A DNA stretch of 64,000 nucleotides from assembly GCF_030272615.1 (NCBI RefSeq), contig NC_081405.1:153901113-153965112 (forward strand). The letters are read 5' to 3'. Source of the stretch: Cryptomeria japonica (taxonomy: Eukaryota > Streptophyta > Pinopsida > Cupressales > Cupressaceae). The position numbers and the translations under genes are program-made. The first letter of the stretch is position 1. Each line of letters opens with the position of its first letter. The notes under the pieces were generated by a model. That model did not search any database, had not been told where the DNA came from, and worked only from the letters and a program-made list of their open reading frames with translations. Shown in pieces: positions 11,740 to 24,128 of the stretch.

Positions 11740-12436
11740 TTACAAAACAAAAAATAAAATCTTGAAATTGCTGGAGCAACCACATGCAAGAAGAAGAAAT
11801 GAAGGGGTAAAGCAATCCTTAGACCTGGAATGTATTGGTGTGGAATGTCTACCCCTGCCACACATGAAGTCCCAACTATGGTTCATCGTCAACAAACCAA
11901 ACTTCACCTTCAATAACCAGTCCATGATGCTTTGGCTCATAGTTTGTGTCAAACCCTTCCTCATTGATGTATTCCTCGAATCAATCATTGTCTTTGTTGA
12001 ACTTCAGACCTAAAACTCTCTACACAAATCTCATATGCTAGAGAATTTCTTTTGCTCTTGGCACAAACACATCCACCAATGGCCCAAAAAGAATAGGCAC
12101 CCTGTGAACTTACCATTCTCATGACGTGTTGCAAAATAGTCCTATGGGAGTGGAATGGTGAAACGGTCATCAATATTAGAAATGACTATTTCAATTTCTT
12201 TCAAAAAGCATCATTGAATATCCTCTGACACAAGCGCATGGTCATCCCTTTGCTTCTCCCGCCCTGATAATCAAAGCTAGGAATACAACAAGGATGTATG
12301 TATTCACTCTGTATCTATGAGAAATCATGTTGAAATCCTCTGGAAAAAAAATTTTGACTGCATGAGTGATGAGGGGGCTGGAATAATTCAAAACTCCAAA
12401 TAGATGCCTATATAAAATTTCCCCAAGAAACACCAT
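11740..12436 (-). pseudogene. Arm-encoded gene relic, left copy (unknown function)
   Basis: The minus strand starts at an ATG at 12436 and reads outward, towards the tip of the arm. Open pieces 12242-12436, 11985-12173 and 11740-11988 lie in different frames but align with the plus-strand relic in the right arm. Shared blocks include HRYRVNT followed by ILVVFLA, IIxAGEAK and MKFGLLxMNHS-like text near the end. Sequence conservation between arms follows codons better than the surrounding spacer, which suggests a former protein of roughly 190-200 residues. I do not recognise a family. Confidence 0.5.
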
Positions 12437-12875
12437 TTGTTATCTGGTAGAAATTAATCGGATAGGAGAATCCATAGATGTAAAGCTAAAAAAAATGCAA
12501 CAAGGCAAATGGTGGGCAAATCACAAACAAATGAAGGAATTGAAACATGAATTTAAATGGAATACAAAAAGACATCAAAAAGAGAAGCTTTCAATACCTA
12601 AATATATAGAAAACTTAATAATTGAGAGGGATGATAAATGTGATATGAGTAGAGGTCCTAGAAATCCAAAAATATATCCATAGGAAAATATTCTCAGTTA
12701 CGCCGTACATCATTTGTCCATTGGCATGTTTGAGGAGAAGGTAAGAATTTAAGGAGTTCAACCAAATATTAAACCACTATTAAATGAGAAAAAAATGAAT
12801 TTTTAGGAGAATGATTAAAAGGACTAAAGTCGTCATCTTTTTGGTTTAAGCCCAAAGACCTCCCTAAACCCTAAA

Positions 12876-13483
12876 GTTACCCATGCAATCCTTGTCTCTA
12901 TTTATTATAATATCATGGGGACTTCATATAGCCAATTTCGGTCTCTTAAGTCATAACTTAAGCCTTTAGCATCATTTTTATGATCGGACCATTCTTCCTA
13001 ACCACCCAGTTGCACATGCTTTAAGTCACTCCTAAGCCATGGTCCCATTGGGAAATCATCAATCCCAACGAATTGACAATACCAGCATGGACAGATCGTT
13101 GATATTGCGTGCTTAGGAGAGGCTCTGATTCTATCTTGCTGACTTGCCTATGCACATGTGGATGGACACTCAAAAAGAGTTACCCATGCAATCCTTATCT
13201 CTTTTTGTTATAATCTCATGGTGACTTCCTGTGGTTGTTTTGTGGTCTCTTAAGTCATGAATTAAGCCTTTCACATCATTTTTGTGACTGGCCCCTTCTA
13301 GCTAGCCACCCGATTGCACATTCTTTAAGTCAATCCTAAGTCATGGTCCCATTGAAAGGTCATCAATCCCAGCGACTTGATGATACCAACGTGGACAGAT
13401 CAAAGAGATTGTGTGCTTAGGAGAGGCTCTGATTATATCTTGTCGACTTGCCTATGCACATGTGGATGGACACTCAAAAAGAG
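12876..13483 (+). repeat. Two tandem ~304-bp units in the left arm
   Basis: Unit 1 (12876-13178) and unit 2 (13179-13483) each begin GTTACCCATGCAATCCTT and end GGACACTCAAAAAGAG. They share landmarks such as GCTTAGGAGAGGCTCTGATT and GCACATGTGGATGG. The same two units occur inverted in the right arm, so the duplication predates or is part of the element. The last 60 bases of each unit resemble the 11300-11325 region. Confidence 0.9.
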
Positions 13484-13737
13484 AAATCTTGGTTGTGATA
13501 TTCTATGTCCTGGTGACATTTAAACATCATCTTGTCAACTCGTTGATGTATACATGGATGTACACATCAGAAGAAATGACCATCAAAAAAATCTTTTTAC
13601 ACATCCCAAGGACTCGGCGATGGAGGAGGTTGCTAAACTATTACAAATATGTGGCGTCCATGTCATCAGATAGTGCAACCAACATAATGATGCCAAGAAG
13701 AGATGATAAGTTTTAATCATGTTAGGATAGTTTATAA

Positions 13738-15300
13738 CACTTTTAAAGTGGATGATCATAATCTTAAAAGTGAAGATATAGAGAGGATAGATCGAAAGAA
13801 TTGGGGTTTAGCACAGGCATGTTCAAAGTTGTTTGAAAGAGATGAGAAGCACATCCACTAGAAGGGTGGAGAGGACATTAGGTACAAAGACATACCTAAT
13901 GATTGTTGCCGACTATATTGACATTTTTATGCCTCGGAGTTTGACTCTTTGGAAAAGAGTGTGAAACTCTTCAGAGTTCATCATTTCTTCATGTTATGGT
14001 TATGTTGGCTATGAAAAGAATCTAATAATAATGTCACCATAAATTTCATTAGTAGAGAGGCATGTCAAGATGTAAAAATTTCTTGCCACTTTGTAATTTT
14101 GTTGCTGAGATTATTTTGAGATTAATAATCTCACTTGCCATGTGTTTTGCACCTGACTGGGTCAAATGTATATGAGAATTTCTTTAGAAAAGTTGGTGGG
14201 ATGGTTGGAGCAGAAAGGGCTTATGATTTCACTGAATTGCTTCACGTTGTTGGAACCCTAAATAGAGTTGCAAAAGAAGTATCAAATCCCCAAAGTCTTA
14301 ATTTTAATAAATCTCATAAGAGGCAAGAAAGTATCTGGAATAGATTGCACCAAGAAAGGATACTAAACGTTAACATATTATTAGAGTATGATTCAATATC
14401 TACAAATGATAAAATTATAGAAGCCCTCAACATAGGATTGGAAGATGCACAAGATGTTTTATTATCTCTTTGCATGTGACCAGAGAATCCCATAGAATCT
14501 TCTTGGTGGGTTAAACCATGGACAAAGGATAAAAATTATCCAGCATTCCAAGTTGTGGATGAAGTAGTTGATGACTCTACAACAACTCTTTCCAACTCTA
14601 TGTTCCAATCTATGTCTTCAATGTCACATAATCATGGTGAATTGCAAATAATGGAAAGTGAGTCGAGGCATGAGTTTATACATGAAATTTTAGATTCTAT
14701 TGATGAAAATGTAAAACTAGTGGTAGAGTTTGATGGTAAGGATATGTTCAAAGCTTGCTTGGTTAGTCAATTGAATGGAAATCCAACATTATCCAAAGAT
14801 AGATTCACTAAAGTAAGGAATGGGGTCTACTTTAGGAAAGATGAGAGAGCCTCACAAAGGGTGTTTCAATTAGCTTTGGAATTGGATTAGATTGTGGGGT
14901 GTTGTTTGAGAGCAATTCAATACCTCCCACTGAACATGGTACAAGAAAAGGTGTTTCTCAAAGTACAAGACAAGGTGTTTCTTATAGATCCTGGTACATT
15001 GGAAGGGTTCAAATAATACAAAGGAAGGATGGTAAAAAGGTGTTTGATTAACATAATGATATTGACCTTTTTGATAGGCCAAAAGGCTTCAAACTTCAAT
15101 TATGTTGGTACAGTAGAATAAAGGGGCAACACATGTACAAGTATAATTTGACAAATCATTCTTTTCTGGAACTTGATTATGTCATGGCAACAACCAATTT
15201 ATCTTACAATTCTAGGAATGATACGTGCAAATTAGAAGAAAAAGATCACAATTTTTTTTCATATTTTGTTAAAAAAATATGTGCAAGGTGCATTTTCAAA
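13738..15300 (+). pseudogene. Transposase-like gene of the inverted-repeat element, C-terminal part, decayed
   Basis: A nearly continuous plus-strand frame can be followed from about 13738 (YNTFKVDDHNLKSEDIERID) through 14135-14479, 14555-14890 and 15133-15290, with a few stops and shifts (about 13858, 13912, 14018, 14477, 14888, 15052). Landmarks are NWGLAQACSKLFERDEKHI, HLTGSNVYENFFRKVGGMVG, ERAYDFTELLHVVGTLNRVA, WWVKPWTKDKNYPAFQV, QLNGNPTLSKDRFTKVRNGV and WYIGRVQIIQRKDGKK. An ...ENFF block in this kind of context is found in RNase H-fold transposases of the P and hAT type, where the Glu is catalytic. That assignment is inference; I cannot name the family. Its place between long inverted repeats is what suggests a transposase. 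The N-terminal part was not found. Confidence 0.5.
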
Positions 15301-16262
15301 ACATTCCACTTTCTTCTTCACTATGGGATTAGATTGTTTAAAAATATTTTTTTATATCAAATCTAATATCAATTGGTTTTATACTTTTTGGCTTCAGGTG
15401 CAATGAATATTCTCAATGGTGACTGTTCAGGATAACTCAACCAATTTGTTGCTACCTACTTATTGGTGTAAGTTTCTTTCACTAGCCACTCATATTTTGT
15501 TGTGAAATGAAATTGGAGAAATAATAAAATATGCTCTAAATGAAATTTTAATACAAATTTGGTTCTCACGTGGTGATCCAAATGTGTAGGTACATGGGTT
15601 GACGAAAATTTATATGTCATTCATGATGTCAATGGGGTTATCAAATTAAATTTAAAGGTGCTAGAAGGTCATCAATCAAACAACTTGGCATAGTGCATGC
15701 TCTATACAACTCTATAGACATTATATTTGTATTATTTAAAATCAAAGCAAAGCCCTCTATGAACTTCAATGAGATCCATTAGGTTGTCCCATTACAAGTT
15801 GATTGTCAATGTTATCTGTTGAAGGTAGATGCGAGTTTGATTATCCCTTTGTTGCACCATTAATTTGTATCCTATTTCAACTTTGCATAATAATAAATAA
15901 ATTGATAAATTGAAGAAGCTTCCTCATGGATTTGTTTCCTTTACTTAAGAATCACTATAAGTTGTGTCCACCTTGTTGCAATATAATTATAGAATTTTTT
16001 TTTCCTTGAAATAAACCTGCAATTCATACTACACATTCACAATTGATTGTGAAGAAAAATTAATGCAACATAGATACTTCCATTCGTATAAGTAAACACA
16101 TCAAAAAAGAGACAATCTAAATTTTCTTGTAGTCATTTTTTTCAACTCAATTGTGTATACAATTTCATAAAGAAGTAAAGGGTCTACAACTATCTTCTAT
16201 TATAAAAAGATCAAACATAATACATTCTACCCTCCTAAGACAATTTTCAGAACAACTTGTAG
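15301..16262. other. Intergenic stretch between the two convergent core genes
   Basis: AT-rich sequence without a convincing coding frame. Around 15385-15470 (CAATGAATATTCTCAATGG, following a T-rich run and TTCAG) there may be a last exon or 3' end of the transposase-like gene. Otherwise I see nothing specific; it should contain the 3' ends of both genes. Confidence 0.5.
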
Positions 16263-19200
16263 TTAGTTGCTTTTTATAATAGCAAAGGAGCCAAACAAGC
16301 TTCGGGCCATCTGCACATGTTTCAAAATCTCATTAGCCTCAACCAAAATATGGTCTTCATGAGAACTCATTTCTCCTTTTGCAACAATTTGGTGCAGATC
16401 TTCATAACCTTCAGTAGTCACCGAAGCATATTGTCTATTCAAGAACCTAACACTGAACTTCGTTTGTGAAATTCCTTCTAGCTTCTTATGAAGGTTTTCT
16501 TCTACTTTGTCAGCATAATCAAGTACTTCATCCATTGTGTTGTGGAGAAATACTTTCCCAAGATCTTCTTTCCACTCAACTTCATTTATATCTTCTCCCA
16601 TGTCCTTAAAAAATATTGGTGGTTGTGTTCCTTGTAGTTTATTGAAAATTTTCAAAGTGTTCCCTAGATGCACATGATATTTATGATATTCATTCAACAA
16701 TAGATCGATCTCTAACATTATAGCCTTTGTCCTATCCATTATAGTTACTAATTTTAATTGAACATCATTATCAAAATGACTTCCATTTTGCTCAAAAATT
16801 TGTAACCATTCTTTCTTTCTCTTTATGTACCTCTCAGTCAATTTCAATCCAAACTATACCTTCCTCTATCTTTTGACAAGACCAACAATATCTTTGTACC
16901 CGTTCCACATTCTTTTCTAATGAGGGAGCATCCGTATAAATTTTAGCTTCGATCAACTTCTGAGCCATCTTGAACTTAAAAAATCTGAGATCGTTACTAA
17001 GCCTTTGAGTTTCCTCTTGAGCCTTGGCCAGTCATCTTTTTGCTTCTATCCTCTTTTCCTTCTCAATGGTTAGGTCAATATTCAATTGATTAGCATGATG
17101 CTCTACAGATAATAGAAGACCTTGTTGTGTAAAGGTGCTTAATATCTCATTTATCTCATTATTATTTTGATCCAACTCCTTGTTCTTAGCTATGAGCTTC
17201 TTTATTGCATCCCTGGTAAATAATGTGGTATTTACATTCAAATCTATAGCCTGTTTTGCAGTGACATCTTCCACCCTGTAAACTATAAATTTCCCAAAAA
17301 ATACATTGTGGATCTACAATGGTGATAGGCTTCTTGTCAAGTGGATACAAACACCATATAGCCAACACTTTGTCACTAGGCCTAAAATTTGAATCATAGC
17401 ACAACTTATATGTTCCTTCATCACTTAACTTCAAATCCAAATCTTGATATCTCCTAAGATTGTCAAAGGAAATGGAAGAGGACATATCTATCCCTAGAAG
17501 GAGTATACATCTCGCTTCTTTTAGAAATTGTCTTCCCTTCTCTAGGGTCATGTCATTGGTTTCTTCACAAACCTCTACCCAAAATTGTTAGACAACCTCA
17601 TCTATTTTCTCTGAGGAGGTATCATGAATTCTTTCATTCAATTTCCTTCCCATGAATTTATTAATAAATACTTTGAAGTCACTTGTATTGATGAAATCGT
17701 CATCAAATACAAACTTATTGGAAGCCAGAGCTCTGACTTCATCTATTAAGAAAATAGCAATTTCAACAATCTTGTTATCTTGATCATTTGGGGGCCGATA
17801 AGCTGGCACATTCACTTGCATTGGTTGCATAACCTCTTCCTCTTCCTCATGGGGTGTTGCACTTTCTCCCACATCTTGTGATACTTCTAATCCTATTGAT
17901 GGAGTGGGAGACACTAGAGATAAAGCAGAAACATCCCTATGTCCTTGCACCATGATGGACGAGACAATGGATGAAGATGGGGAAATGATTGGCACATTTG
18001 ATGTCAACCTAGATTCATGTTGGAGTAACAACTCTATTCTTCTGACTTTATCATTAAAGTATACAAATGCACACTTGTATGTAGGGTCGGCCAACTTTCT
18101 TGCTTTTTCAACTTGTCGGATTCTTATCCATGCTTTAACCCTTTCCATAGTGGCTTCATAAGTAGGGCAATTCCTTGCTAATTTGTTTTTTAGCACAAAT
18201 GTGTGACTGTATTCACCCAAAACTACACAAATTCTTGCAAATGTGATGTATCCTTCTGGACCAAATTTTTGTCCCTCTGAATGTAGGGGTAACTTATAGC
18301 TATCCAAGAGATTGATGGCTTTTGCAAAGCCACTTGATGAAGAAACCTGAAAAATCTCCAATATGAATATAAGAAGGGAGAAAAGAGGTCTTATGTGACT
18401 TATCAAAAGGAGTATATGCCCCACACATTTATCTGATTATTTCTAAATATGCCAATTTTTCAGGAACTATCAAAGGAAGCAAATGTGGTTGTCCCTCAAA
18501 TCCATAGATTCTTATGTAAGTGTGCTTCTCTATGATGTACCAATCACCCCAATTATGGTTTATTTTAACCTTTATATCATGTTCCCTTCCTTTAGACCTC
18601 AAGAACTTCATGATCTTGTATGATAGCCTTGGAGGGTTATGACCAAATAAACCATACAGTTTCTAAACAAAATGCTCCTCAAAACATAAATATTGGGCAT
18701 GCATAAAACCACAGTCCCAAATAGACATGTCCACAACTACATGAGACACCTTGCTCCATCATCATCAAATTCCTTAGTGCACAAATCATTACTCCATAAT
18801 CTATTTATCTTTCTAAAAAATAGCAGTATGTGCATCAATAAGGAATACCATTTAAATGTGATAGTAGAACTATCCCTTTGGATACGGATCAGGGCATTGT
18901 GAATCCCTTCTGCTACAAAGCGAGGATAGTCAAAAGGTCTATTTTCAACACTGCTTTGGACATCACAAATAGACACTATAAGTACCTTAGGCATGTGTAA
19001 CCGTCTCTCAAAACCAAGTAATTGAACACTTGTGAAACAAATCAACATTGTTGATAGCAGGACAACAACAATACAAGAAAACTGAGGGGGGGTGAATCGG
19101 TTTTCACCAAACTCGACCAAATTAACCATAACTTTAGATATAATTAAGAACATCAATACCAAAGATAAACACCACATCAACAACACACATAACACATGGA

Positions 19201-20887
19201 TTTTTGATGTAGAAAACTCGGTTAAGGGAAAAACCACAGTGAGAACCTACCCACAATATGATGATACTCTACAGTAGTATGTGTAAATATTACAATGGAG
19301 AATGCACATACATTTAGGCACACTACCTAGAGCTCACTGCTTAAAAACAAGAAGGGCTACAACCTCGAGGAAGGACCATTACCTTACAAAGATCAGACAA
19401 CAATCTAGATTACATGAACTAAAAGAATAGCATCTCCAAATGCCTATTTACAATTTCGGTTAAGCACTTTGTCTGCACAACAACTCTTCTTTTCTCTTCC
19501 ACACTTCCAAATGATAAATTTATTGTTTGCACATACAATATACTCTTAGATCATAAACACAATCGTAGACACACAACTTACATGATTACAATGCCTATTT
19601 ATATAATTCATCAACCTTAACCTTAAGGTCAACCCAACACATAAGACCTAATTATAAAATTACATCACACGATACTTAAATTCATAACCAAACCAAGCCA
19701 ATGTCAGGAAGGACATAGAAAGGACCCAAATCAAATTCTCAAACATGCAACACCACCAAATAATTCACCAAGATCATTCACAACACGCTACACCACTAAA
19801 TATGTCGCATAACACAAAGAATACCACCAGACCAATAAAATCTTCATTAACGCGCATCATGACCAACATGGACCATCAAAATGCATAGAACACGATTAAA
19901 GAATATCAACAAGCAACGTGAATGCCACCGCAACAACTCAACTAACAAGATTCATTATTATCACCATCATCGAAGCTCAAGAACACCAATTGACAAACTA
20001 AAAGATACGCTTGTGAAGCTCCAAATCATGAATCATCTAATCAGAGGACACACATGAATGTTCTAGACACTCTCCAAAATGTGCAACTCAAGATATAATC
20101 ATTCCAGAGCAATATGGATCAAATACCATGACTTTGCAACACAGAATATTGAAAAACCAGTCCACATACCGGTCTACATAACTCAACCAAATCATCTCAT
20201 AGCATCATGAAAATCATCCTAAATCAACTAGAGATAAGTATCTCAAAACCCAATAAATTGCATTAGCACATCTAGAATAGATCATCCAAAAAAATTTCTA
20301 CAACAAACTAATTCTCCACAACACAGGAATATGTTGACATCAATGACAACAACATATCCCAACAACTCTAATATCCAACAAACACTATAAGGTGGTAGGT
20401 CTTTTTTGTCAAACTTTTGAAAAAAATTACCCAACTTGGGCATGTGAAGTGGCAGCCACTTTCTCCTATTAATCCCCTCGACACTTTGGTATTCTGCTTT
20501 CAATCTACCTAGGTCGATAACCATGTCATTAAATACTACATCCTCCATGCCAAACACTTTACAAATAGTGGCTTTACTGATTTCAATCAAGTTCTCATAA
20601 ATTGATTAAATGCACCTTGTATTGGGATTGTATTGATTTGCAATTACTCTAATCAAGTCCACATTTACAAAGACATTTGGGACTACCAATCGAACCAACC
20701 CTAGCCTCCATGGATTTACACTCAAGCACTTCTCCATTTGATTTGATATAAAAATATCTGAAAATTTTATGGCCTCTAAATGACATATAAGCTTCTTTAC
20801 AATTCCTTTGTGAGTCATGAAATCTATTTGCATGCCCTATAGTTCTTGGTCTTTGAGAAGATCTTGGCAATTAAACAATTAGGTCAT
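16263..20887 (-). pseudogene. Long orphan gene (about 1,000 codons) inside the inverted-repeat element, split by a solo LTR
   Basis: Minus-strand open pieces in order are 20606-20833, 20380-20590, 18737-19048, 18429-18611, 17588-18424, 17186-17551, 17032-17274 and 16263-16847. They line up as one protein broken by a few stops and frameshifts and by the LTR at 19049-20380. A likely start is the ATG at 20887, followed at once by a stop. The N-terminal block contains HKGIVKKLICHLEA and SDIFISNQMEKCLSVN. The middle contains RLHMPKVLIVSICDVQ and RPFDYPRFVAEGIHNALI. A Pro/Glu-rich linker follows (about 17800-17900). The C-terminal 400 residues are Lys/Glu/Leu-rich and probably helical or coiled coil. 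The stop at 16263 follows FAIIKSN. I recognise no domain. It faces the transposase-like gene tail to tail, 0.96 kb apart, and may be an accessory gene of the element or a captured host gene. Confidence 0.55.
19049..20380 (-). repeat. Copia-type solo LTR inserted in the orphan gene
   Basis: The minus strand starts TGTTGGATATTAGAG and ends CTGCTATCAACA. The flanks are AACAT (19044-19048) and AACAC (20381-20385), a TSD with one change. The interior matches the LTRs at 4187-5340 and 22043-23364 (GGGGGGGTGAATC near one end, CAATGACAACAACATATCC near the other). Coding sequence of the orphan gene continues on both sides. Confidence 0.85.
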
Positions 20888-21738
20888 CGTAAAGGTTCAT
20901 TTCCTTCTTTTTTATTTTGGGTTTAGGGCCCTCTGTTGTAGAGGCTTTGGATGAGGTTGATATGTTTTGATATGTTTTGTGGTATCTTAATTTTATGAAG
21001 GAACCCTAAAGATTGTTTTCTAGTTTTCTTCTTGCTATGGCTATGGTTTCTAATTTTTTTAGCCTCTAAACTTTCAGAAATTACAAACTAATACAATAAA
21101 ATGGGAAAGAAGGCAACTCACTCTCCAAATTCCCTTATCTACAATTCATCTTTAGCTTGTCTACAACACAATCTCCAGAGCTCGATCTTGCATTTTCTTT
21201 CACCTTCAATCAAGTTTTTGCTCAAAATTTAGAAAATTCTCTCGAATTGGTGTTTTCATTCCTTGGAATGAGTAGTTGAGAAACTTTAAAACTTCATCAT
21301 TGATTTGTTTGATCCACAGTCATCAGAAAAAAATTGAAAAAAAAAATCACAAATTATTTAACCAATAGTCAGTTTTGCAACACTTGCATCATTGGGTAGT
21401 TGAACTATTTTAAAAACATCACCGATGAGTTTTCATTCTATCAAAAACCAATTACGAAATGCCACTTTGACTTTTTGTCTTGGTTGCACGTTGAACTTTC
21501 CCATATGTGTCATCATCTCCCTCCTAGCATCATTATGTTTATTACACTATCTGATGGTGTGGACGCCACATATCTATCATGGTTTAGTAACCTCCTCCAT
21601 CATTGAGTCATTGGGATGTGTAAGAAGATTTTTCCAATGGTCATTTCTTCTTATGTGCACATCCATGTATGCATCAGCGAATCAGCAAGATGATTTTTAA
21701 ATGTCACCATGACACAAAATCTCACCAACAAGATTTAT

Positions 21739-23673
21739 CTTTTTGAGTGTCCATCCACATTTACATAGGCAATTCAGAAAGATAGAATCAGAGCCTCTCC
21801 TAAGCACGTGATCTCACCCATTTGTCCATGTTGGTATCATCAAGTCACTGGGATTGATGACCTCGTGGTGGGACCATGACTTAGGAGTGACTTAAATAAT
21901 GTGCAACTGAGTGGCTAGCAAGAAGGGGTCGGTCACAAAAAAAAAAGAGAAAGGCTTAATTCATGACTTAAGAGACCAAAAACCAGCTACAAGAAGTCAT
22001 CGTGAGATTATAATAAAAAGAGACAAGGGTTGCACGGGTAACTGTTGGACATTGCTTCTTCTAGGATATGTTGTTGTCATTGATGTCAACATATTCTTGT
22101 GATTTACTGCAACCATCATTGCATATTGGTTTATTGGGATCATGGTTCAATGTATGGAGTATTTCTAGTATTATTATATCTTTATGTATTGATTTCAGTG
22201 ATCTAAAAGCTTAATTGATCATATCATATGATCCGGTTTGCAGTTTGATTTCTCTTATCAGTACTTTGCAGAGTTCGGTATTTCCTCTAGTATATTCCAA
22301 TGTGATCAAATCTAGAGTTGTGATTTTGGGAGACTATTTTGGATGTTCATGTGTATCTACATTTCAGATGGATCATGATTTGGTGCTCCACAAGCTATCC
22401 TTCTATCCCGAGTTGTTTCTATTTGAGTGTTCTTGAGTTTCAGGTGTTGATCGATGAAGATTTGATAAGTGGTGTTGATGCAGCTATTGCGGATAGTTCT
22501 AATGTGCTTGTTGGTGTTTCCTTATCATATTTATTTATTTTGGTGGTTCGCATTGATTCTTGTGTGCGTTCTTGTTGATTTTGTTGATCCAATGATATTC
22601 TTTGTGTTATGCAATATTCTTGGTGGTGTAGCATGTTGCGGTTGATCTTGGCGAGATTTCTGATGATGATGCAAGTTTGGAAATTTAATTTAGGTCCATG
22701 TTATGTTATATATATCATTATATTGGCCCAGTGATTGATCTTTGTATCGTGTAATGAAATTTTGTAATTATGAGATGAGGGTTTAGTTGACCTTGTTGTC
22801 AAGGTTGATGAATTATAGAAATACGTGGTATAGTCATGTAATTTGAGTGTTGATGGTGTGTCTATATTATCAGAGAGTGGTATATGTGGTGCTTAAGTGA
22901 ACTTATCCTTTGGTATGGTGTATTGAGCAGAGATTGGTGTAGAGTGCAGACATATGTTCTTAATCGAAACTGTCATCGGGCATTAGCAAATGTTATCATT
23001 GCAGTTCATTCCTCTCAAATTGTAGTCTGAATCTTGTTGTAAGTCAGTGAGACTTCCCTGAGGGTTGTAGCTTTTTGGGTCATCTTTTTTTGAGCAATGA
23101 GCTTGAATGCAGGTGCATTCCCCATTGTAATTATTTTCACATAGTATTGTAGAGTATCATTTTATTGTGGGTAGGTTCCCATTATGGTTTTTTCCTTAAC
23201 TGGGTTTTCCACATCAAAATCTTGGTGTTGTGTCTTGTGTTATCAATTTTCTTATCTTTGTTGTTACTACAGTTAATCAGATTTGTATTTAAGGTTAATT
23301 TTGATAATATGGTGAAAATTGATTCACCCCCCCTTTTAGTTTTCCTTCATTGTTGTTGCCAACAGTAACTCTTTTTGAGTGTACATCCACATGTGCATAG
23401 ATGAGTTGGCAAGATAGAATTAGAGCCTCTCCTAAGAACATGATCTCATTGATCTGTCCATATTGATATCATCAAGTCGTTGGGATTGATTATCTCCCGG
23501 TGGGACCATGACTTAGGAGTGACTCAAAGTATGTGCAACTGGGTGGCTAGCAAGAAGGGGCTGGTCACAAACATGATGTGAAAGGCTTAAGTTATTATTT
23601 AAGAGATCAAAAATCAGCTATAGGAAGTCACTGCGAGATTATGACAAAAGGAGACAAGGATTGCATGGGTAAC
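21739..23673 (-). repeat. Two tandem ~304-bp units in the right arm, split by a solo LTR
   Basis: Unit R1 (21739-22042) and unit R2 (23370-23673) are inverted copies of the left-arm units. The Copia-type solo LTR 22043-23364 sits exactly at their junction, with GTAAC duplicated on both sides. Confidence 0.9.
22043..23364 (+). repeat. Copia-type solo LTR inserted in the right arm
   Basis: Starts TGTTGGACATTGC, ends GTTGCCAACA, and is flanked by exact GTAAC duplications (22038-22042 and 23365-23369). It contains GATATGTTGTTGTCATTG near the start and TGATTCACCCCCCC near the end, the same family as 4187-5340 and 19049-20380. No internal region is present. Confidence 0.93.
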
Positions 23674-24128
23674 TTTAGGGTTTAGGGAGGTCTTTGGGCT
23701 TAAACTTGAAATATGGCGGCTTTGGTCCTTTTAATCATTCTCCTCAAAATTTATTTTTTATCATTTAATAGTGATTTAATATTTGGTTGAACTCACTTAA
23801 ATTTTTACCTTCCCCTCACACATGTCGCTCGACAAATGATGTAGATGCAATTGAGAATATTGTACGATGGATATATTTTCAGATTTCCAAGACCTCTACT
23901 CATATCACATTTATTTTGTATTTATGGTCTCTCTCTCTCTCTCGATTATTTAGTTTTCTATATATTTAGGTATTGAAAGCTTCTCTTTTGGTGTCTTTTT
24001 GCATTTTGTTTCAATTCGTGTTTCAGTTCCTTCATTTGCTTATGATTTTCCCACAATTTGCCTTGTTGCATTTTTTTAGCTTTACATCTATAGATTCTCC
24101 TATCTGATCGATTTCTACCAGACAACAA

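Larger units (their letters stand above)
8737..13704 (+). repeat. Left inverted-repeat arm
   Basis: Anchors matched to the right arm as reverse complements: 8737-8835 with 26697-26865; 10983-11160 with 26525-26702; 11161-11280 with 26400-26525; 11320-11520 with 25070-25278; 11740-12490 with 24070-24800; 12690-12880 with 23670-23870; 12876-13483 with 21739-22042 plus 23370-23673; 13484-13704 with 21512-21738. Divergence by eye is appreciable (many substitutions and small indels), so the arms are old. A 2147-bp solo LTR lies inside. Confidence 0.85.

Noticed and set aside
13411-13716. 101-codon ORF at the inner end of the left arm
   Set aside because: It lies within the tandem unit and arm sequence; the mirrored right arm does not keep the frame.
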